DNA of 33,167 bases from positions 1-33,167 of the forward strand of contig JAFSQI010000053.1 in the NCBI GenBank assembly GCA_017446685.1. Reading direction: 5' to 3'. This document shows, piece by piece, positions 21,025 to 30,603 of this stretch. Under the pieces are notes generated by a model. The model did no database searches. It saw only the letters and a list, made by a program, of their open reading frames with translations, and was not told the origin of the DNA. Positions within the stretch are counted from its first letter, which is position 1. Every line of letters begins with the position of its first letter. Origin of the DNA: Butyrivibrio sp. (lineage in GTDB: Bacteria > Bacillota > Clostridia > Lachnospirales > Lachnospiraceae). The position numbers were made by a program, and so were the translations under genes.

Positions 21025-21888
21025 TCAAGCCTTTCCAACTGATCCAAAGAGTTCCATCTTCTCTTTAACTGTAGCCTTGATAGCTTCAGCACCGGGAGCA
21101 AGAAGCTTACGAGGATCAAATCCCTTACCTTCAAGATCCTTGCCTGCTTCAATGTACTTACGTGTTGCATCAGCAAATGAAAGCTGGCACTCTGTATTTA
21201 CATTGATCTTGGATACTCCAAGAGTAATTGCCTTCTTGATCATGTCAGCAGGAATTCCTGTACCGCCATGAAGAACGAGAGGCATAACACCTGTCTTCTG
21301 CTGAATAGCATCAAGAACGTCAAATCTAAGTCCAGGCCATCCTTCAGGATACTTACCATGGATGTTACCGATACCTGCTGCAAGCATATCTACACCGAGA
21401 TCAGCGATTCTCTTGCACTCGTCAGGATCAGCACACTCACCCATACCAACTACTCCGTCTTCTTCGCCGCCGATTGAACCAACCTCAGCCTCGATTGAAA
21501 GACCAAGCTGATAAGCAACGTTAACAAGCTCAGAAGTCTTAGCAACGTTCTCTTCGATGTTGTAGTGAGATCCATCAAACATAATTGATGTGAATCCAGC
21601 CTTAATGCACTTGTAGCATCCTTCATATGTACCATGATCGAGGTGAAGTGCAACAGGAACTGTGATTCCAAGGCTCTCATCCATAGCCTTAACCATAGCT
21701 GCTACTGTTGTAAAACCTGTCATATATTTTCCGGCACCCTCAGATACACCAAGGATAACTGGGGACTTGAGCTCTTCTGCTGTCAAAAGAACTGACTTTG
21801 TCCACTCCAGGTTGTTGATGTTGAACTGGCCAACTGCATAGTGACCCTCTTTTGCTTTTACAAGCATGTCTTTTGCGGATACTAACAT
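21025..21888 (-). CDS. fba: Class II fructose-1,6-bisphosphate aldolase
   Basis: This 287-residue zinc aldolase splits fructose-1,6-bisphosphate into two triose phosphates in glycolysis. Catalytic D84 and zinc ligand H85 lie in ALHLDHGTYEG; the other zinc histidines are H177 (GIGNIHGKYP) and H207 (LVLHGGTGIP). The phosphate-binding loop after HGGTG and KINVNTECQ are typical. Length and motifs match the family; a related tagatose-bisphosphate aldolase (GatY/KbaY) is the main alternative, less likely in the absence of galactitol genes. AAGGGAG precedes the ATG. A TATAAT lies about 40 bases upstream without a clear -35. Codon use appears optimised, as expected for a highly expressed gene. It has its own terminator. 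Confidence 0.93.
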   Translation of the reverse strand: MLVSAKDMLVKAKEGHYAVGQFNINNLEWTKSVLLTAEELKSPVILGVSEGAGKYMTGFTTVAAMVKAMDESLGITVPVALHLDHGTYEGCYKCIKAGFTSIMFDGSHYNIEENVAKTSELVNVAYQLGLSIEAEVGSIGGEEDGVVGMGECADPDECKRIADLGVDMLAAGIGNIHGKYPEGWPGLRFDVLDAIQQKTGVMPLVLHGGTGIPADMIKKAITLGVSKINVNTECQLSFADATRKYIEAGKDLEGKGFDPRKLLAPGAEAIKATVKEKMELFGSVGKA

Positions 21889-21959
21889 TGTTTTTCTCCC
21901 TTGTTTGTAGAATTATTAGTTAAAACCTATTATATACTTCTTATAATAAAAAATAAAGG

Positions 21960-24053
21960 TTAACCAAACTCGAAGTAGTTATCAGTCCAGAATTCTTCAT
22001 CTGAAACTACCTCAAAGCTGTCATATCTAAGCACGATTCCCGATTTTCTTGACAAAGTAAGTGTAAGTACACCGTTCTTTGCCCTTACAGTAGCTGCTTC
22101 TGTGATATAACCTACGCTGTCAGAAATGATTAGTGGCTGTAACTTGGCATCCATCGGTATGCCCAAAGGCCATATTTCAATTTCTTTAGTTACTTCATAA
22201 TCATTATTATTTATCGCTATAACCGAAGCCGCAGTTCTGTTAAATCTGCCATAGGAAATAAAATTCGTATCTGAAAATAATTCTCGAATAGATCCGTATA
22301 ACAGCTCAGGACATGACTTATGAATTCGAATCATATCCTTGTGAAAGGCTATCATGTTTTTATCTTCATGCCCCCATGGATATGTTCTTCTATTGTCCGG
22401 ATCTGTAAATCCGCACACGCCGGCTTCATCTCCATAATATATTGTCGGAGCTCCGGGCCAGGTCATTTGAACTATTACAGCCTCACGCATGACCGATTTA
22501 TGAATCCCGGTCTCCGCAGACTCCCTGAGCATATTTCCGCATCTTCCTACCTTCTGTGATGTTCTGGTAAGAAATCTTGAATGATCGTGATTAGACAGTT
22601 CATTCATAGCTGTGTAAAGCGATGGCATACTGAAGTTTTCTCCGCTGATGTACTTCATGTCATCAAAAAAGCTTCTGGCGTTTCCAACTCTTTCCGGCAT
22701 AAACGCATCGCTGTGTTTATCCATACCTGTCAAGAACCAGGTAAGTGGCTCCATAAAGGCATCATAGTTCATGACTGTATCCCACTCATCTCCCTGTAGC
22801 CACTGTCTTGATGGTCCATACTGCTCAGCAAGAATAATGGCATCAGGATTAGCCTTCTTGACCTCCTGCCTGAATTTTTTCCAAAATCTGTGGTTATATT
22901 CAGGAGAATGTCCCAAATCAGCTGCAACATCAAGTCTCCATCCATCTGCCTTGTAGGGTGCCGAAACCCACTTTCTTCCAATGGCTAAAATATATTCCTC
23001 AAGGGCTTTTGAACCCTCATAATTTAGCTTTGGCAATGTGTCATATCCCCACCAACCGTCATAATTTCCATTCTTCGGCCAACTTCCGCCATTAAATGAA
23101 AAGAAATCGTGGTATGGGCTGCTTTCTGAATTATACGCGCCACTCTCATAGCCTACAGCGTTCTCATATAAGCCTTCTCTGTCGAGCCACTTATTAAATG
23201 AACCACAGTGGTTAAACACACCATCAAGTATAACCTTTATGCCTCTCTTGTGAGCTTCTTCAACAACCTTTGCAAAAAGCTCATCACTTGCTTCAAGATT
23301 TTTTCTGTCGGTTGTTCTGCTGATGTACCTTGTTGCGTGTGTGTTGTCTGTATCTCCTTCTGCCAGTAATTCTCCTTCATCCTGTACTATAACGCCAAAA
23401 TGAGGATCAATATGATCATAGTCCTGTATGTCATACTTGTGAGAAGATGGCGATACAAAAAGAGGGTTAAAATATATTGCGTCGATACCGAGATCCTTGA
23501 GATAATCAAGTTTATCCATGACACCCTTTAGATCTCCGCCATAAAACTCTCCAAAATCATAGCTTGGATCAGGATACTGTCCCCAATCCTTTACCTGGAC
23601 ACTTTGGTGACTATTGTAGTAATATTCTCCGGATAATACATCGTTAGTCTTATCTCCATTATAAAATCTATCTACAAAAATTTGGTACATTACTGCGCCT
23701 TTTGCCCAATGAGGCGTTGAAAATCCCGGAAATATCCTGAATTTCATGCTATCGCAAACATCCCGGCACAATCCTCTTTTATCGTAAATAAATTTCTCTG
23801 CGTTATCTTGTGTAACTTCAAAATAATACTCTTTGGATGCTTCACTTGTCATGACTTCAACATCATAATAGTCAAACACACCACTTGTCTCAGAAAGATG
23901 CATTCTGTGATGCTCATTGCCCCATATAAGGTTGATAGTAACTTTGTCATCCTTATAGGTCCTGAACCTTACCAGAATCTTTCTGTCTATATCTGGTTCC
24001 GCCGGCATAAGATAATCCAGCGTCATATCATGAAAAAAAGCTTTAGTTATCAT
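21960..24053 (-). CDS. GH13 alpha-glycosidase (neopullulanase/cyclomaltodextrinase-like)
   Basis: This 697-residue cytoplasmic enzyme has no signal peptide. An N-terminal beta domain (1-110) precedes the GH13 barrel. Region I is DAIYFNPLF with KYDIQDYDHIDP; region II VILDGVFNHCG; the nucleophile is D375 in GWRLDVAADL, acid/base E410 in ILAEQYG, and the transition-state aspartate D490 in NELSNHDHSRF. The set is complete. A C-terminal beta domain runs from about 610. Such enzymes hydrolyse imported maltodextrins, pullulan or cyclodextrins. AAGGA is 5 bases before the ATG. Upstream lies a terminator and then a TATAAT (24167-24172). It stands alone, next to fba, with no maltose transporter in the window. 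Confidence 0.92.
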   Translation of the reverse strand: MITKAFFHDMTLDYLMPAEPDIDRKILVRFRTYKDDKVTINLIWGNEHHRMHLSETSGVFDYYDVEVMTSEASKEYYFEVTQDNAEKFIYDKRGLCRDVCDSMKFRIFPGFSTPHWAKGAVMYQIFVDRFYNGDKTNDVLSGEYYYNSHQSVQVKDWGQYPDPSYDFGEFYGGDLKGVMDKLDYLKDLGIDAIYFNPLFVSPSSHKYDIQDYDHIDPHFGVIVQDEGELLAEGDTDNTHATRYISRTTDRKNLEASDELFAKVVEEAHKRGIKVILDGVFNHCGSFNKWLDREGLYENAVGYESGAYNSESSPYHDFFSFNGGSWPKNGNYDGWWGYDTLPKLNYEGSKALEEYILAIGRKWVSAPYKADGWRLDVAADLGHSPEYNHRFWKKFRQEVKKANPDAIILAEQYGPSRQWLQGDEWDTVMNYDAFMEPLTWFLTGMDKHSDAFMPERVGNARSFFDDMKYISGENFSMPSLYTAMNELSNHDHSRFLTRTSQKVGRCGNMLRESAETGIHKSVMREAVIVQMTWPGAPTIYYGDEAGVCGFTDPDNRRTYPWGHEDKNMIAFHKDMIRIHKSCPELLYGSIRELFSDTNFISYGRFNRTAASVIAINNNDYEVTKEIEIWPLGIPMDAKLQPLIISDSVGYITEAATVRAKNGVLTLTLSRKSGIVLRYDSFEVVSDEEFWTDNYFEFG

Positions 24054-24070
24054 AAAAATCCTTTATATGC

Positions 24071-24100
24071 AAAAAAGACAGCTACGACGCTGTCTTTTTT
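24071..24100. terminator. Bidirectional terminator between ftsH and the GH13 gene
   Basis: AAAAAAGACAGC, loop TACGAC, GCTGTCTTTTTT is a perfect 12-base stem with T runs on both strands. It serves the minus-strand ftsH transcript. It also lies between the possible GH13 promoter at 24167 and the GH13 ATG at 24053, so it could act as a leader terminator for that gene. Confidence 0.85.
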
Positions 24101-24256
24101 AGAGAAGGTATTTCTTTCTTATGGGGTATAGCAAAAAACTATATAATGTATTGGGGGGTTACGCATATTATAGTACCATCCGCCCAAAAACCCGTAAAGA
24201 CCAATACTTCACAAATTTGTCAAAAACAGCTATTTGTTTTTGTGCACTTTTCACAA
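24101..24256 (-). promoter_or_regulatory. Intergenic region with candidate GH13 promoter and operator
   Basis: Minus-strand TATAAT at 24172-24167 has no good -35 at 17 bases. A near-palindrome TTCACAAATTTGTCAA (24208-24223) lies upstream and could bind a regulator. A run of six G (24153-24158) follows the -10 on the plus strand. The evidence is weak. Confidence 0.3.
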
Positions 24257-26116
24257 TTACAATTCAACCTGAATATCCGCAGGTATTTCACGGCCTTCAA
24301 ACAATGCCTCAAATTCTTCCCTTCCTATCTTTTCCTTCTCAATAAGGAGGTTAGCACTGCTATGAAGGATATCTTCATACTGCAGGATAATTTCTTTAGC
24401 CTTGGCATAACATTTATCTATTATGTTCTTTACCTCTTTATCGATTTCACCTGCCATATATTCACTGTGCTTCTTGGAATGTGAAATATCATATCCGATG
24501 AAGACATCTTCTTCATTTTCATCGTAATTGATTACGCCAATGTTATCTGACATGCCATACTTTGTTACCATATTTCTGGCTTCCTGTGTGGCCTTCTTGA
24601 TATCACTGGATGCACCTGTAGTTATGTCGCCAAAAATAATCTCTTCGGCAATTCGTCCGCCTAAAGAAACCATTATATCTTCAAGCATTCTTCTCTTTGT
24701 GATAAACATCTCATCCTTTTCAGGAAGAGGCATAGTATAACCTGCTGCACCAAGTCCTGTAGGAATAATTGAAATAGTGTGCACGGGTCCAACATGAGGA
24801 AGAACATGGAACAAGATTGCATGACCTGTTTCATGATAAGCTGTAATTTTCTTCTCCTCATCGGAAATTACACGGCTATGCTTTTCTGTTCCTATTCCAA
24901 CCTGAATAAACGCCCTGTTTATATCATCCTGTTTTATTATCTGTCTGTTACCCATTGCAGCATTTATAGCAGATTCATTCAGAAGGTTTTCAAGGTCAGC
25001 TCCTGTAAATCCTGCTGTTGTCTGAGCAACCTGCTTGAGATTAACATCATCAGACAAAGGCTTATTGCGTGCATGTATCTTGAGAATTTCTTCTCTTCCG
25101 CCAACATCAGGTCTTGCAACAGTAATCTTTCTGTCAAATCTTCCCGGTCTCATTATAGCCGGATCGAGAATGTCAACACGGTTTGTAGCAGCCATTACGA
25201 TAATGCCTTCATTTACGCCAAAACCATCCATTTCTACCAACATCTGATTAAGAGTCTGCTCTCTTTCATCATGTCCGCCGCCCATACCAGTTCCACGTCT
25301 TCTGGCAACAGCATCAATCTCATCGATAAAAATGATACATGGAGCATTTTTCTTCGCATCAGCAAAAAGATCTCTGACTCTGGAAGCACCTACACCTACA
25401 AACATTTCAACAAAATCAGAACCCGAAATTGTAAAGAAAGGAACTCCGGCTTCACCTGCAACTGCTCTTGCCAAAAGTGTCTTACCTGTTCCTGGTGCGC
25501 CCTCAAGAAGTACTCCCTTTGGAATTCTTGCTCCAACTCTTGTAAACTTTGCAGGATCTTTCAGGAATTCAATTATCTCAGCAAGCTGTTCCTTTTCTTC
25601 CTTAAGCCCGGCAACATCATCAAGTTTAACCTTGTTATCTTCGCTTGTTGACATCTTTGCCCTGCTTTTTCCAAAATTCATCATTTTGGAATTGCCTGAA
25701 CTGCCGACCTGCATATTGCTCATCATGGAGAAAATAAATACCATAACGACCAATCCAACAATTATCGGAATAATACCATTTATCAGTATGTTTTCAGAAG
25801 GAATATCCTTAACTTCTACTCCCACTTCTTTTCCGACTAAATATGCTTCAATTGCTGTGACATCAGTAGAATAAAAAATCACATCATCATTTCCGTTATT
25901 AAACGATACTCTGACGGAACCGGTCGGTGTCTCCGCATTTGGCATAATTACTACATTTCTAACTATGCTGCTTTCAACATCGCCTTGAAGTGATGATAAA
26001 TTGTAGGAGTTTGAATTATTGGAAAAAAGACCGCTTCCATACTCCAAAATCACTACAAATACCAGCAATATCAGCACAAAAATAAAAATCGAATTAAAAT
26101 TTCTGGCCTTATTCAA
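24257..26116 (-). CDS. ftsH: ATP-dependent zinc metalloprotease FtsH
   Basis: This 619-residue membrane protease degrades misassembled membrane proteins and selected regulators. Two membrane segments (about 9-27 and 112-131) flank an extracytoplasmic domain. The AAA+ module has Walker A GAPGTGKT (206-213), Walker B IIFIDE (261-266) and the second region of homology with arginines in MRPGRFDRK. The zinc site is HETGH (428-432), with the third ligand in GASSDIKKA (near 503). The start is TTG at 26116, behind an AGGGG site; no ATG fits the first membrane segment, so TTG is accepted. It is last in the order tilS-hpt-ftsH, 25 bases behind hpt, and ends before a strong terminator. Confidence 0.97.
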   Translation of the reverse strand: MNKARNFNSIFIFVLILLVFVVILEYGSGLFSNNSNSYNLSSLQGDVESSIVRNVVIMPNAETPTGSVRVSFNNGNDDVIFYSTDVTAIEAYLVGKEVGVEVKDIPSENILINGIIPIIVGLVVMVFIFSMMSNMQVGSSGNSKMMNFGKSRAKMSTSEDNKVKLDDVAGLKEEKEQLAEIIEFLKDPAKFTRVGARIPKGVLLEGAPGTGKTLLARAVAGEAGVPFFTISGSDFVEMFVGVGASRVRDLFADAKKNAPCIIFIDEIDAVARRRGTGMGGGHDEREQTLNQMLVEMDGFGVNEGIIVMAATNRVDILDPAIMRPGRFDRKITVARPDVGGREEILKIHARNKPLSDDVNLKQVAQTTAGFTGADLENLLNESAINAAMGNRQIIKQDDINRAFIQVGIGTEKHSRVISDEEKKITAYHETGHAILFHVLPHVGPVHTISIIPTGLGAAGYTMPLPEKDEMFITKRRMLEDIMVSLGGRIAEEIIFGDITTGASSDIKKATQEARNMVTKYGMSDNIGVINYDENEEDVFIGYDISHSKKHSEYMAGEIDKEVKNIIDKCYAKAKEIILQYEDILHSSANLLIEKEKIGREEFEALFEGREIPADIQVEL

Positions 26117-26141
26117 ATTCCCCTAGCCCCCTTTTATATGA

Positions 26142-26666
26142 TTAGTTAAACTCTACTACTCCGATATAAGGAAGATTACGATATCTCTGGTCATAGTCAA
26201 GACCGTAACCAACTACAAATTCATCCGGAATCTGAAATCCTGTATAATCCACCTTAACATCTGTTACTCTTCTTTCAGGTTTATCAAGAAGTGTGCAAAG
26301 CTTTATGCTTGCAGGACCTCTGTCACCGAGCATCTTGATCAGATATGAAAGTGTTCTTCCTGAATCAACAATATCCTCTACAATCAAAACATCCTTGTCT
26401 TTAAGCGGTTCATCCAAATCCTTAACAATCTTAACTACTCCGCTGGATTTTGTAGAACTGCCATAACTAGATGCAGACATAAAGTCCATAGTTACCGGAA
26501 CTGTTATGCGCTTAGCAAGCTCACACATAAAGAAAACGCCACCTTTTAAAACACATACAAGGTGAACTGACTTACCCTGATAATCCCTGCTTATCATATC
26601 GCCCAGCTCCTGGATTCTCTTATCCACTTCCTCTTCTTTAAGCAATACACGAACTGATTCAGCCAT
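26142..26666 (-). CDS. hpt: Hypoxanthine phosphoribosyltransferase
   Basis: This 174-residue purine-salvage enzyme transfers phosphoribose from PRPP to hypoxanthine or guanine. The PRPP loop is VLIVEDIVDSGRTL (about residues 94-107); LKGGVFF is the flexible-loop/PPi region and SSYGSST the catalytic loop. The ATG at 26666 has GGAGG 8 bases before it and gives the normal family length; the upstream in-frame ATG lies at the ribosome site. It overlaps the end of tilS by 8 bases, the usual arrangement in Firmicutes. Confidence 0.96.
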   Translation of the reverse strand: MAESVRVLLKEEEVDKRIQELGDMISRDYQGKSVHLVCVLKGGVFFMCELAKRITVPVTMDFMSASSYGSSTKSSGVVKIVKDLDEPLKDKDVLIVEDIVDSGRTLSYLIKMLGDRGPASIKLCTLLDKPERRVTDVKVDYTGFQIPDEFVVGYGLDYDQRYRNLPYIGVVEFN

Positions 26667-28086
26667 TATTATTTCCTCCATTATCAATATTTATAGCCAA
26701 AATTTCTTTGGTTGTCTCACTTACCTTGAAGGCTCCGCTCATTCTGTATCCCGGAACCCACAACACATTGTTTCCGTCTGCCAAAAGATATATGTTATCC
26801 CTTTCATTTCTTGGGATTTTGGCATCCGTCATCAGTTTATTCACTTTTTTTCTGTTAAGATGTCCGCTTTGCTCGATCATTATATAATCGTCATCACATC
26901 TTTTCCGAAAAATAGCTTCTTGTATTCTATCATAATCAAACCATTTAGTATACGGAGAAGTCGGAAACAGTTTCCCACCATTATATTCAAAAACTTCGAT
27001 TTCTGTAAGTCCTAATTTAGGGATAAAAAATGATATTTTTTCTCCGCTTTTTAACGCCGCCGGAATAGGAAAATCCTTCCTTTCCGAATTGATATCACAA
27101 TGATCCTTTTTTGTCAGCTCCAGCGTTTCATAACTTCTTATCGCTGTAATACCATATGGCAGATCCAAAGATGCTGTTCCATTCTCATTTTCACATAGTC
27201 TGTATACTGCATTTATATGTGCTGAAGAAATGTCTTTTCTGCTTGGCGTTAAGTCCTCAAACGCCTTCAAAATAATTTCTTTTTTTATTATTTCTTCTTC
27301 TTTTTTGTATCTTACCAGGTTAAAAGATATTGTATCTTTACTGCAAGTCACCACTTCTTCGTATACGGTACTTGCCACTAACCTTATATAATCATCTGCT
27401 TTGGAAAAATCGGCGGCAACTTTATAAAGATGTTCAACCGCGCCTTTATTTATTTCTTTTTCCATAACCGGAATCAGTACATTTCTAATAATATTCCTGG
27501 TATGAATATTCTCATCGTTTGTCTTGTCATGACAATAATCCTGTCCCAATTTATTCAGATATTCTTCTATCTCTTTACGACTTACACACAATAACGGTCT
27601 TATTATATTATCCCTGACAGGTCTGATTCCTGCAGCTCCATGCAGTCCGCTTCCTCGTAAAAGATTCATCAGGATAGTCTCTGCAACATCATTTTGATGA
27701 TGTGCCACTGCAATCAATTGTGCATTTTCTTTCTTTGATACCTCATTAAAAGCATCATACCGAGCTTTTCTTCCGGCTTCTTCCTCAGTCATATTCCACT
27801 GTACAGAAAGTTTAGGTATATCTTTTTCTATAACAAAGCACTGAATATCAAGTCTTTTGCACAGTTTTTCTGAAAACTGCGCGTCTTCCCCTGCTTCAAG
27901 CCTTATCCGGTGATTAATATGCACTGCTGTAATTTCTATATCCAAAAGCTTTTTTAATGCATTCAGCACAAGGAGTAAAGCAGTTGAATCTGCTCCTCCG
28001 GAAAGTCCTACTAGTATCCGGCTTCCTTTAGGGATCATATTTTTTTCATTTATAAAATTAAGGACCTTATTTTCAAAACTGTTCAT
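26659..28086 (-). CDS. tilS: tRNA(Ile)-lysidine synthetase
   Basis: This 475-residue enzyme attaches lysine to C34 of tRNA-Ile(CAU), changing its codon reading from AUG to AUA. The N-terminal PP-loop SGGADST (29-35) binds ATP; HHQNDVAETILMNLLRG is the second conserved motif, and HGAAGIRPVRD follows. The C-terminal half (about 330-475) contains the substrate-binding domain with LMTDAKIPRNERD. Length matches the family. GAGAGA lies 5 bases before the ATG, a weak site. A hairpin with a T tail stands directly upstream, so transcription may depend on read-through from divIC or on attenuation. Confidence 0.95.
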   Translation of the reverse strand: MNSFENKVLNFINEKNMIPKGSRILVGLSGGADSTALLLVLNALKKLLDIEITAVHINHRIRLEAGEDAQFSEKLCKRLDIQCFVIEKDIPKLSVQWNMTEEEAGRKARYDAFNEVSKKENAQLIAVAHHQNDVAETILMNLLRGSGLHGAAGIRPVRDNIIRPLLCVSRKEIEEYLNKLGQDYCHDKTNDENIHTRNIIRNVLIPVMEKEINKGAVEHLYKVAADFSKADDYIRLVASTVYEEVVTCSKDTISFNLVRYKKEEEIIKKEIILKAFEDLTPSRKDISSAHINAVYRLCENENGTASLDLPYGITAIRSYETLELTKKDHCDINSERKDFPIPAALKSGEKISFFIPKLGLTEIEVFEYNGGKLFPTSPYTKWFDYDRIQEAIFRKRCDDDYIMIEQSGHLNRKKVNKLMTDAKIPRNERDNIYLLADGNNVLWVPGYRMSGAFKVSETTKEILAINIDNGGNNNG

Positions 28087-28105
28087 TTACATCTCTCAAA
28101 TTAAA

Positions 28106-28144
28106 ACGCAGACACCTACGTAACCCCCGTATTGATGCCTGCGT
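28106..28144 (-). terminator. Terminator between divIC and tilS
   Basis: On the minus strand ACGCAGGCATC pairs with GGTGTCTGCGT (two G-T pairs) and is followed by TTTTAATTT, ending 20 bases before the tilS ATG. As no promoter fits between, it may be partial. Confidence 0.65.
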
Positions 28145-28164
28145 CCAATTTCAAAACAACATTT

Positions 28165-28476
28165 TTAGTCGTTCTCATTCTTAAAGATTATTTCACCTGG
28201 ATATACCAATCCCAGTTTATCTCTTGCTGTATCCTCTATGTACTTTCGCGTCTGTGTATACTTCTCGAATTCGGCAATTTCTGTGCTTCTTTGCTGCTCA
28301 CTTTCAATCTGAGCCACAAGCACAGCCTCTCTTTCCTGATAATCACGAGCTTTTTGCATCAGCCCCACGCTCTTGATTGAGACCACCGTGACCAGGATCA
28401 GTACAACAACGCTAGCCCATACAATGCCTGCCTTATTCTGGAAGCGACGCCTTTTATAGCGTGCTTTATGCGCCAT
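28165..28476 (-). CDS. divIC: Septum formation initiator DivIC/FtsB family
   Basis: This 103-residue bitopic membrane protein has a basic cytoplasmic start (KARYKRRRFQNK), one membrane segment (about 17-37), a coiled coil from 40 to 75, and the conserved tail YIEDTARDKLGLVYPGEI of DivIC/FtsB proteins. It forms part of the FtsL-DivIB-DivIC complex that activates septal peptidoglycan synthesis. Its position between rqcP and tilS is that of divIC in Bacillus. AGAGGAA is 6-7 bases before the ATG. Confidence 0.92.
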   Translation of the reverse strand: MAHKARYKRRRFQNKAGIVWASVVVLILVTVVSIKSVGLMQKARDYQEREAVLVAQIESEQQRSTEIAEFEKYTQTRKYIEDTARDKLGLVYPGEIIFKNEND

Positions 28477-28546
28477 TATATGTTCCTCTCATAACAAAAT
28501 TTAGACAATAATATAAGATTATTCTAATACAGCAAATTATGTCATG

Positions 28547-28786
28547 TCAAACATATTTGTATAATTGTGTTACATCCTCTTTATGTATAGTCTCCTGTAC
28601 ATCAAGAACTTCAACACTTACATCTTTATTACCAAAACCTATCGTAATCTTATCACCAACTTTAACTTCCTGTGATGCCTTTGCTGCTTTTCCGTTAATA
28701 AATACCCTTCCGGCATCGCAGGCTTCGTTGGCAACGGTACGCCTTTTAATAAGTCTTGTAACTTTTAAATATTTATCTAATCTCAT
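28547..28786 (-). CDS. rqcP: S4-domain RNA-binding protein RqcP (YabO)
   Basis: This 79-residue protein is nearly all S4 domain: MRLDKYLKVTRLIKRR, then ANEACDAGRVFINGK, then VKVGDKITI. In Bacillus, RqcP (YabO) helps RqcH add alanine tails to stalled nascent chains on 50S subunits. Size and position beside divIC agree. AGGAGA is 6 bases before the ATG and lies within the last codons of the upstream PEGA gene, so the two are coupled. In Bacillus yabP and yabQ stand between rqcP and divIC; both are absent here. Confidence 0.92.
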   Translation of the reverse strand: MRLDKYLKVTRLIKRRTVANEACDAGRVFINGKAAKASQEVKVGDKITIGFGNKDVSVEVLDVQETIHKEDVTQLYKYV

Positions 28787-28788
28787 TT

Positions 28789-30594
28789 TTAGTCTCCTGT
28801 AGATGCAGAAGCTGTACTTGCAGCATCGCTTGTTCCCGCATCACCTTTATTTGTATTTTCTGATCCACCACTGCTTCCAGTAGAGCTATTACCTTGAAAA
28901 TCTGTTGCTTTTGTTGTATTACCATTTGAACTTGCGGAAGTCTCATCTGATTCTTCACTTATGTTCATTGAACTCTCTGCCGAATTTCCGCTATTATTTG
29001 TAATGTCCTCTGATGAACCTCCGCTGGTATTAGTTGAACTCTCTGTTGACTCGACAGTACTAGCAGAAGAAGCAGACGAACTTGCATCACTTGATGCACT
29101 TGAAGCCGACGAGGAAGCACTTGAACCAGATGCTGCAGTCGAAGCCGTACTAGAAGAAGATGACTCATCTTTATTAATCTTCACAAGTGCCGGGAACTTA
29201 TATGACAAATCAGATTCTGCCGAATCAATATAAATTCTATAGCTCTTAGTCTCGTAGCCATCTTTTTTTATAATAACTTCGTGATTTCCTGAAATTTTAG
29301 TCATATTTGTCGGTACAATTCCGACATAACTTCCATCAAAATAAATCTCTGCCTCATACGGCTCATCAAAATAAATCCTATATCCCGTTATTACAGTATT
29401 CTGAGGTTTTTCTTTTGATGAATTTTCACTCACAGTTTCCTTCTTTTTACTTGTTGCAACGGAAGCTGCACTAACTGTATTATCTCTTCTTATACTATCC
29501 TGCGTACTGGCTGCTTTGCTAACTACTGTGCTTGACGCAGTACTACTTGTCGATGTAGAATCTGTAGCGCTCTCTTTCTTCTCAAGTTCAAGTGTAATTA
29601 CTGATTTAGGAGTGCCTACTTTTAGATATTTTGTCTGTGTCTCATAACCGTCAGCCATAATCTTGAGATTATGATATCCATACTGAATAGTCTGTGGAAT
29701 TCCGGTTAGCATTTTCTGACCGTCAACATAAACATCTGCATATGAAGGCGTAATTTCAAACGTAACAAGCCCATCCTTTGGCCTTGTTATCGTTATATCA
29801 CTTGTATCTACAACTGTCTCCTGATTTCTGGCTACATTTACTTCTGACTGATAGTTTGCGCCATTACCAAGAATTTGAAGTGTATAGTCTCCTTCCGGCG
29901 CACTAAGCATCATATTAGGAGAAATCTTGTAAATAACCTCATTGTCAAGCTCAATCCATGCTCCAACAAGGCTCTGGTCTTCTACTACATCTGAAGAAAG
30001 ACTCACATATCCGTGTCCACTTGTAACAACAATGCTATAAATTTCTTTTCCGATTCCGCTTGCATAAATACTATCTGTGGAAAGAACATCCTCAGCCAGA
30101 GCCAGCTTATCATCTGCTATTACCATAGTACGCGCATCAATTTTATAAGTCTGCCCTTTTATTGTCGCGGTGCCATCGCTTTTAACAAGGTTATGATCTC
30201 TGGTATTTTCTATTACCCACGCATCCTTGGAAACATTCAATGTTGTTATGTTTCTTGTGCTCTTTAAAAAAGTAACATCAACAATCTGCCCCTGTTCAAG
30301 CAGCCTCACAGACATGGGATCCCCATAAATGTCATACATCATACTTGTATTGTCATAGGAAAGCGTATAAGTCTTTCCCGTCGTATGATTTCTGAACTTA
30401 ATCTGCCTGTTATCCGTATCTATGGATCTTATAGCCGCAGTATCAGCAGAATCATACTTCCCTATAAGAGAAATATTAACCTTATCACTGCTTTCCTGTG
30501 CCAATGCTGATACCATTCCCCCTGTACCAAGCATGTACACCATGACAACCATAGCCGACAATAAAACAATGCTGATCTTCTTCTTTTTTTCCAC
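28789..30594 (-). CDS. Secreted PEGA-domain protein with serine-rich tail
   Basis: This 601-residue protein has an N-terminal signal or anchor (residues 6-32, hydrophobic, ending SALAQ). Residues 40-270 are unrecognised beta-rich sequence. Two PEGA-like domains follow, about 278-340 and 400-470. The first has VTFEITPSYADVYVDG then GYHNLKIMADGYETQTKY; the second has YEAEIYFDGSYVG then GNHEVIIKKDGYETKSY. The last ~125 residues are almost only S, T, A, G, N, D and E. PEGA domains occur in surface proteins and are thought to bind the cell wall or partner proteins. The tail may be a flexible wall-spanning or glycosylated stalk; no sorting signal follows it. The start is GTG behind GAGGTG, which overlaps the cca stop. 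Confidence 0.88.
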   Translation of the reverse strand: MEKKKKISIVLLSAMVVMVYMLGTGGMVSALAQESSDKVNISLIGKYDSADTAAIRSIDTDNRQIKFRNHTTGKTYTLSYDNTSMMYDIYGDPMSVRLLEQGQIVDVTFLKSTRNITTLNVSKDAWVIENTRDHNLVKSDGTATIKGQTYKIDARTMVIADDKLALAEDVLSTDSIYASGIGKEIYSIVVTSGHGYVSLSSDVVEDQSLVGAWIELDNEVIYKISPNMMLSAPEGDYTLQILGNGANYQSEVNVARNQETVVDTSDITITRPKDGLVTFEITPSYADVYVDGQKMLTGIPQTIQYGYHNLKIMADGYETQTKYLKVGTPKSVITLELEKKESATDSTSTSSTASSTVVSKAASTQDSIRRDNTVSAASVATSKKKETVSENSSKEKPQNTVITGYRIYFDEPYEAEIYFDGSYVGIVPTNMTKISGNHEVIIKKDGYETKSYRIYIDSAESDLSYKFPALVKINKDESSSSSTASTAASGSSASSSASSASSDASSSASSASTVESTESSTNTSGGSSEDITNNSGNSAESSMNISEESDETSASSNGNTTKATDFQGNSSTGSSGGSENTNKGDAGTSDAASTASASTGD

Positions 30595-30603
30595 GTTTTC
30601 ACC

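Noticed and set aside
24824-24838. HETGH instead of HEAGH in the FtsH zinc site
   Set aside because: The family pattern is HExGH and the variable position tolerates this residue, so it is no sign of inactivity.
24779-25874. Long plus-strand frames opposite ftsH
   Set aside because: They are antisense to a highly conserved core gene with all motifs intact, and have no ribosome site or recognisable domain.
28961-29233. Plus-strand frame opposite the PEGA tail
   Set aside because: It is the mirror of serine-rich codons; its leucine/glutamate/alanine bias results from the complement and it lacks a ribosome site.
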